Assembly: GCA_005884705.1 (NCBI GenBank)
Contig: VBAF01000253.1
Span: forward strand, 1-10,069
Reading direction: 5' to 3'
Origin: Alphaproteobacteria bacterium
Lineage (GTDB): Bacteria; Pseudomonadota; Alphaproteobacteria; Reyranellales; Reyranellaceae
DNA length: 10,069 nucleotides
The notes beneath the pieces were generated by a model. It was not told the origin of the DNA. It saw only the letters and a list, made by a program, of their open reading frames with translations, and did not search any database. Shown one piece after another: positions 6,745-10,069 of the stretch. Within the stretch, counting starts at the first letter, position 1. Every line of letters begins with the position of its first letter. A program made the position numbers and the translations under genes.

Positions 6745-7533
6745 ATGCAGGAGCAGAAGATCTACGGCAGCCGCGAAGGCGCCGTGGGCCATGTCGTTTT
6801 CAACAATCCGGCCAAGCTGAACGCCGTTTCGCTCGACATGTGGGACGCCTTCGTCGGGCTCCTGAAGGACTATGAGAATGATCCGAAGGTGCGCTGCGTC
6901 GTGGTCAGCGGGGCCGGCGGCAAGGCCTTCGTCTCCGGCGCCGACATCTCCAAGTTCGAGAGCGAACGCGCCAACGCCGAGGCGCAGGTGCGCTACGACG
7001 CGATCTCCAAGCAGGGCTACGAGGGCCTCTACAATTTCCCCAAGCCGACGATCGCCAAGGTCACCGGCTACTGCATCGGCGGCGGCATGAACCTGGCGGC
7101 CTGCTGCGACATGCGCTTCTGCAACGAGGGCGCCCGCTTCGGCATCCCGGCGGCCAAGCTCGGGCTGGGCTACGGCTTCACCCGCATCGAGCGGCTGTCG
7201 CGCATCGTCGGCCTGCCGCGGGCGATGGAGTTCCTGTTCACTGCCAAGCAGTATACCTCGAAGGAAGCCTACGAGATGGGCCTGGTGAACGGCGTCGCCG
7301 CCGACGGCGAGCTCGATGCGCTGGTCGCCAAGACGACCGACGCGATCGGCCAGAACGCCCCACTCACGATCGCGCTCGCCAAGGCGGCGGCGCGCGAGAT
7401 CGCCAAGCCCGAGAGCGAGCAGGACCACAAGAAGCTCGAGAAGATGGCCGAGGCCTGCTTCGACAGCGACGACTTCAAGGAAGGCCGCCGCGCCTTCATG
7501 GAAAAGCGCAAACCGGCATTCAAGGGACGCTGA
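6745..7533 (+). CDS. Enoyl-CoA hydratase/isomerase (crotonase) family protein
   Basis: A 262-residue crotonase-fold cytoplasmic enzyme acting on acyl-CoA thioesters. The oxyanion-hole segments are present: FVSGADISKF (62-71) and CIGGGMNLAACCDMR (110-124). In rat enoyl-CoA hydratase the two catalytic glutamates are E144 (in FGQPE) and E164 (in LAMEM). Here the first site reads FGIPAAKLG, with Ala136 in place of Glu, whereas RAMEF keeps Glu162. Single-glutamate crotonases are often isomerases or other specialised members, so plain hydratase activity should not be assumed. The length is normal for the family, and the C-terminus (SDDFKEGRRAFMEKRKPAFKGR) is the usual crotonase tail. The start is supported by GGGAGGAG at 6731-6738. 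The next gene encodes a CoA-transferase, which fits degradation of a CoA-activated acid. Confidence 0.92.
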   Translation: MQEQKIYGSREGAVGHVVFNNPAKLNAVSLDMWDAFVGLLKDYENDPKVRCVVVSGAGGKAFVSGADISKFESERANAEAQVRYDAISKQGYEGLYNFPKPTIAKVTGYCIGGGMNLAACCDMRFCNEGARFGIPAAKLGLGYGFTRIERLSRIVGLPRAMEFLFTAKQYTSKEAYEMGLVNGVAADGELDALVAKTTDAIGQNAPLTIALAKAAAREIAKPESEQDHKKLEKMAEACFDSDDFKEGRRAFMEKRKPAFKGR

Positions 7534-7544
7534 CACAGAACCGG

Positions 7545-7612
7545 TGTCATCCCGAGCGGAGCGAGGGATCTATGCGGATCAGTATGGATCCCTCGCTGCG
7601 CTCGGGATGACA
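7545..7612. repeat. Intergenic palindromic repeat with 26-nt arms
   Basis: The arms 7545-7570 and 7587-7612 are inverted complements with one mismatch in 26, around a 16-nt spacer. They begin TGTCATCCCGAGCG and end CGCTCGGGATGACA. From general knowledge, this GTCATCCCGAGCG..AGCGAGGGATC element is scattered between genes in many proteobacteria and is often mistranslated as VIPSAARDP or HPERSEGS. It lies between the crotonase stop (7533) and the CoA-transferase start (7645), with no T-tract behind it. It may act as a strong mRNA hairpin or partial terminator separating the two genes, or simply be a mobile non-coding repeat. Confidence 0.9.
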
Positions 7613-7644
7613 GCTTTGCTCATTGCTCTTAGGGGAACAAACAA

Positions 7645-8832
7645 ATGGCCAAGCTTCCACTCTCCCACATCAAGGTGCTCGATCTCACGGCGCATCGCGC
7701 CGGACCGACGGCGGTCCGCCAGCTCGCCGATTGGGGCGCGCAGGTGATCAAGATCGAGCAGCCGCCCGAGCCCGGCTCGACCACCGACGCGATGGGCGGC
7801 GCGCGGCACGGCTTCGACTTCCAGAACCTGCACCGCAACAAGCAGGCGATCACGCTCAACCTCAAGAGCAAGGAAGGCCACGCGATCTTCATGAAGCTCG
7901 CCAAGAAGGCCGACGTGATCGTCGAGAATTACCGCTCCGACGTGAAGTACCGCCTCAAGGTCGACTACAAGTCGGTCAAGAAGGTCAATCCCAAGATCAT
8001 CTACGGCTCGATCGCGGGCTTCGGCCAGTCCGGCCCCGACGCCGCCCGCCCCGGCGTCGACCAGATCGCCCAGGGCATGGGTGGGCTGATGTCGATCACC
8101 GGCGAGCCGGGCCGTGGGCCGATGCGGGTCGGCATCCCGATCGCCGACCTGACCTCGGGCCTGCTGCTCGCCCAGGCGATCATCCTCGCGCTCTACAATC
8201 GCGAGCGCACCAAGAAGGGCCAGTGGGTCCACACCTCGCTGATCGAGGCGCAGATCTTCATGCTCGACTTCCAGGCCTCGCGCTGGCTGATGAAGGGCGA
8301 GGTTGCCAAGCAGGCCGGCAACGACCATCCCACATCGATCCCGACTGGCGTGTTCCCGACCAGCGACGGCCACATCAACATCGCTGCCTCCGGCAACAAC
8401 CTGTGGAAGCGCTTCTGCGGCGCGCTCGCCGCGCCGCAACTGCTCGATCATCCCGAACACGCGACGCCGCAGCTGCGCTCGCAGAACCGCAAGGCGCTGA
8501 ACGAGCGCATCAGCGAACTCACCAAGACCAAAACCTCGGACCACTGGATCGCGGCGATCAACAAGGCCGGCGTGCCGTGCGGGCCAATCAACACGATCGA
8601 CAAGACCTTCGCCGAGCCGCAGGTCCAGCATCTCGGCATCGCGCGCGGCATCAAGCATCCCATGCTTGGCGAGATCAAGGTGGTCGGCCAGCCGATCAAT
8701 CTCTCGGCCTCGCCGCAGCCCAAGAAGCTGAAGCCGACGCCGGAGCTCGGCCAGCACAACAAGGCGGTGCTGAAGGGCCTGGGCATGAGCCCGAAGAAGA
8801 TCAAGGAACTGCGCGCGGGCGGGGTGATCTGA
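7645..8832 (+). CDS. CaiB/BaiF (class III) CoA-transferase
   Basis: A 395-residue family III CoA-transferase. Members move CoA from one acyl-CoA to a free acid through an aspartyl-CoA thioester and fold as interlocked dimers. Visible hallmarks are the N-terminal IKVLDLTAHRAGPTAVRQLADWGAQVIKIE (9-38), HRNKQAITLNLKSKEG (63-78), DVIVENYR (90-97), YGSIAGFGQSGP (120-131), D139 and Q140 in GVDQIAQGMGGLMS, and the catalytic aspartate at D168 in IADLTSG, equivalent to Asp169 of formyl-CoA transferase. VPCGPINTID in the C-terminal part is also typical. Length is normal. AGGGGA at 7631-7636, eight nt upstream, supports the start. The SDR gene begins one nt after the stop. The family has diverse substrates (oxalate, carnitine, benzylsuccinate, mesaconate and others), and sequence alone does not fix this one. 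Context suggests activation of an imported acid. Confidence 0.94.
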   Translation: MAKLPLSHIKVLDLTAHRAGPTAVRQLADWGAQVIKIEQPPEPGSTTDAMGGARHGFDFQNLHRNKQAITLNLKSKEGHAIFMKLAKKADVIVENYRSDVKYRLKVDYKSVKKVNPKIIYGSIAGFGQSGPDAARPGVDQIAQGMGGLMSITGEPGRGPMRVGIPIADLTSGLLLAQAIILALYNRERTKKGQWVHTSLIEAQIFMLDFQASRWLMKGEVAKQAGNDHPTSIPTGVFPTSDGHINIAASGNNLWKRFCGALAAPQLLDHPEHATPQLRSQNRKALNERISELTKTKTSDHWIAAINKAGVPCGPINTIDKTFAEPQVQHLGIARGIKHPMLGEIKVVGQPINLSASPQPKKLKPTPELGQHNKAVLKGLGMSPKKIKELRAGGVI

Positions 8833-8833
8833 G

Positions 8834-9580
8834 ATGGCGGCCAACGGAAAAGCCGCCCTCGTCACCGGCGCCGGCAAGAACATCGGCCGCGCCTGCGTCC
8901 TCGGCCTCGCCGAAGACGGCTTCAACGTCGCGATCAACGGTTCGAGCGATCGCGCCGCCTGCGACAGAGTCGCCAAGGAAGCCGAGAAGTTCGGCATCAA
9001 GGCGATCGTCGTCATGGGCGACGTCGGCAAGGCCGCCGAATGCAAGCGCATCGCCGACGAGGCGATCAAGGCGTTCGGCGCGGTCGACGCGCTGTTGAGC
9101 AACGCCGCGCTGCGCCCCAACAAGCCGTTCCTCGAGATGACCGATGCCGAGTGGCAGCGGGTGATCGACGTCGACATGAACGCCGCCGTCTGGCTCGCCC
9201 GCGCCTGCCTGCCCGGCATGGTGAACAAGGGCTGGGGCCGCGTCGTCAACTTCGCCGGCATGAATGCAATCCACGGCCACGCCGGCCGCGCGCCGGTGTC
9301 GGTCGCCAAGCACGGTGTGTGGGGCCTCTCCAAGGCGCTGGCGATGGAATTCGGGCCCAAGGGCATCACCGCCAACACCATCTCGCCCGGCCCGATCGCG
9401 CCCGACGTCGAGGAAAAGAACGCCTCGGCGCAAGCGCGTGCCCAGACGCTGGCGCGCGTGCCTCTCGGCCGGTTCGGCAGGCCGGTCGAGGTCGCAGCGG
9501 CGGCGCGGCTGCTGGTGTCCGAGGGCGGCGCCTACATCAACGGGCAGATGATCCAGGTGAACGGCGGCGGCGCGACCTGA
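8834..9580 (+). CDS. SDR-fold protein lacking the catalytic Ser and Tyr
   Basis: A 248-residue classical-length SDR with a Rossmann fold. It shows the cofactor loop TGAGKNIGR (11-19), MGDV (61-64), a modified NAG-like SNAA (89-92), helix-4 Asn116 in VDMNAA, PG in ISPGPI (183-188) and a C-terminal YINGQMIQVNGG. The active site is abnormal. Where classical SDRs read VNISS, 13 residues before YxxxK, this protein reads VNFAG (138-142), so the Ser position is Gly142. The Tyr position, four residues before Lys159 in PVSVAKHG, is Val155. No nearby Tyr could substitute. The protein may bind NAD(P)(H) without classical reductase chemistry, or use another mechanism. It starts one nt after the CoA-transferase stop, so coupled translation is likely. 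Automated annotation as a 3-oxoacyl-ACP reductase would be unsafe. Confidence 0.9.
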   Translation: MAANGKAALVTGAGKNIGRACVLGLAEDGFNVAINGSSDRAACDRVAKEAEKFGIKAIVVMGDVGKAAECKRIADEAIKAFGAVDALLSNAALRPNKPFLEMTDAEWQRVIDVDMNAAVWLARACLPGMVNKGWGRVVNFAGMNAIHGHAGRAPVSVAKHGVWGLSKALAMEFGPKGITANTISPGPIAPDVEEKNASAQARAQTLARVPLGRFGRPVEVAAAARLLVSEGGAYINGQMIQVNGGGAT

Positions 9581-9581
9581 C

Positions 9582-9632
9582 TCAAGGGAGCGCCGCAAGG
9601 CCGCCCAGCACGGCACGACGGTTGGTCTTCAT
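9582..9632 (-). pseudogene. Truncated TAT-type signal peptide, remnant of an exported protein gene
   Basis: Four nt after the stop of the TctC-like gene, an ATG (9630-9632) opens MKTNRRAVLGGLAALP followed by TGA at 9582-9584. The RR, the Leu/Ala/Gly-rich core and the position are those of a twin-arginine signal peptide N-terminus, such as those of solute-binding proteins. It ends exactly where the convergent SDR gene finishes (stop 9578-9580), so the mature part is gone. It is most likely the 5' stump of a gene once co-transcribed behind the receptor gene and cut by a rearrangement at about 9581-9590. It is short, so chance resemblance is possible. Confidence 0.55.
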
Positions 9633-9636
9633 GCGC

Positions 9637-10069
9637 CTACCCGAGCTGGATGTTGGCGGCTCTGGCAATCGCCGACCAGCGACGGACTTCCCGCTCGACG
9701 AAGACCGTGAAGGCCGCGCGGCTTTGGGGTTCGACTTTTGCGGCCTGCTCCGTCCACACGCTTTTGACCTCGTCGGTGTCGAGCGCCAGCTGGACGGCGG
9801 CGCACATCCCGTCGAGCGCCAGGCTGGGCGTGGCCTTGGGGGCGAACAGGCCGAACCACGGCGCCGCTCGAAAGTCCTTGAGACCGGCTTCGTCCATCGT
9901 CGGCACGTCCGGCAGCACCACCTCGCGCCGACGGCCGGCAATACCCAGCGCGCGCAGCCTGCCCGTCCGGATATGCGGCACGACGGTATTGACGGGGGCG
10001 AACATCGCAACGACGTGGCCTTTGAGAAGATCCTGCAGGGCCGGCGCGCTGCCTTGATAGGGAACATGA
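9637..10069 (-). CDS. TctC/Bug-family tripartite tricarboxylate receptor, C-terminal part (5' end outside window)
   Basis: An open frame enters from the right edge and ends at a TAG at 9637-9639. The first readable residues, HVPYQGSAPALQDLLKGHVVAMF, match the conserved HVPYKGsaPAltDLlgGqvdmmF segment of Bug/TctC periplasmic receptors. It continues with the typical PHIRTGRLRALGIAGRRR and LPDVPTMDEAGL, then WFGLFAPKATP. About 143 codons of a protein usually around 320 residues are present. These receptors bind carboxylates in the periplasm, classically for TctAB transporters, though many are orphans. A methionine at 10003-10005 opens a shorter frame but lies within the conserved region, so it is not the real start. 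The gene converges on the SDR gene and does not belong to the importer operon. Confidence 0.9.
   Translation of the reverse strand, partial: HVPYQGSAPALQDLLKGHVVAMFAPVNTVVPHIRTGRLRALGIAGRRREVVLPDVPTMDEAGLKDFRAAPWFGLFAPKATPSLALDGMCAAVQLALDTDEVKSVWTEQAAKVEPQSRAAFTVFVEREVRRWSAIARAANIQLG

Noticed and set aside
7545..7612. Rho-independent terminator at the palindrome
   Set aside because: The stem is long and GC-rich, but no T-tract follows either arm, and the sequence matches a widespread intergenic repeat family.
7579..9381. 600-codon minus-strand frame opposite the CoA-transferase and SDR genes
   Set aside because: It is an antisense shadow; its tail reads VIPSAARDP, the familiar mistranslation of the intergenic palindrome.
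9582..10067. 161-codon minus-strand frame overlapping the TctC-like gene
   Set aside because: It is out of frame with the conserved receptor sequence. Only its last 16 codons, after an internal ATG, look like a real protein start and are listed as a truncated signal peptide.

Overview
The window is GC-rich, with long antisense reading frames that are only shadows of real genes. Twin-arginine-like signal peptides, a CaiB/BaiF CoA-transferase, a TctC/Bug-type receptor and an intergenic GTCATCCCGAGCG..AGCGAGGGATC palindrome together suggest an alphaproteobacterium of the soil or water type (Rhodospirillales or Hyphomicrobiales; a Reyranella- or Bradyrhizobium-like lineage is a guess). No plasmid, phage or transposase gene is visible.

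Layout. (1) 1-130 holds no gene but has seven copies of a CGTCCC(A) heptamer in both orientations. (2) 131-1408 (-) is a secreted M23 zinc metallopeptidase with an unusual low-complexity insertion inside the catalytic domain. (3) 1673-1840 (+) is an orphan N-terminal remnant of an NMT1/THI5-like substrate-binding protein. (4) 1871-6671 (-) is an ABC importer operon: ATPase, broken substrate-binding protein (SBP2), intact paralogous substrate-binding protein (SBP1), and a fused two-domain permease. Consecutive genes overlap by 3-4 bp at ATGA or GTGA junctions. (5) 6745-9580 (+), divergent from the importer, encodes a crotonase-fold protein, a class III CoA-transferase and an SDR-fold protein; a 68-bp palindromic repeat lies between the first two. 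(6) 9582-9632 (-) is a truncated TAT signal peptide, and 9637-10069 (-) is the C-terminal part of a TctC/Bug-type receptor running off the right edge.

Function (inference). The divergent importer and the CoA-transferase, crotonase and SDR set look like an uptake-and-degradation module: a small anionic compound is imported, activated by CoA transfer, then processed by a crotonase-fold enzyme and possibly the SDR. The substrate cannot be named from sequence. The substrate-binding proteins resemble the FbpA class in fold and context, but SBP1 does not show the paired iron-binding tyrosines.

Most notable points. SBP2 appears inactivated by a net 65-bp deletion with frameshift while its tandem paralogue is intact. 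The SDR-fold protein lacks both the catalytic Ser and Tyr. The crotonase has only one of the two catalytic glutamates. The whole 7.7-kb module is bounded on each side by a truncated N-terminus of a different exported protein pointing inward, which suggests that it was inserted or rearranged into place.
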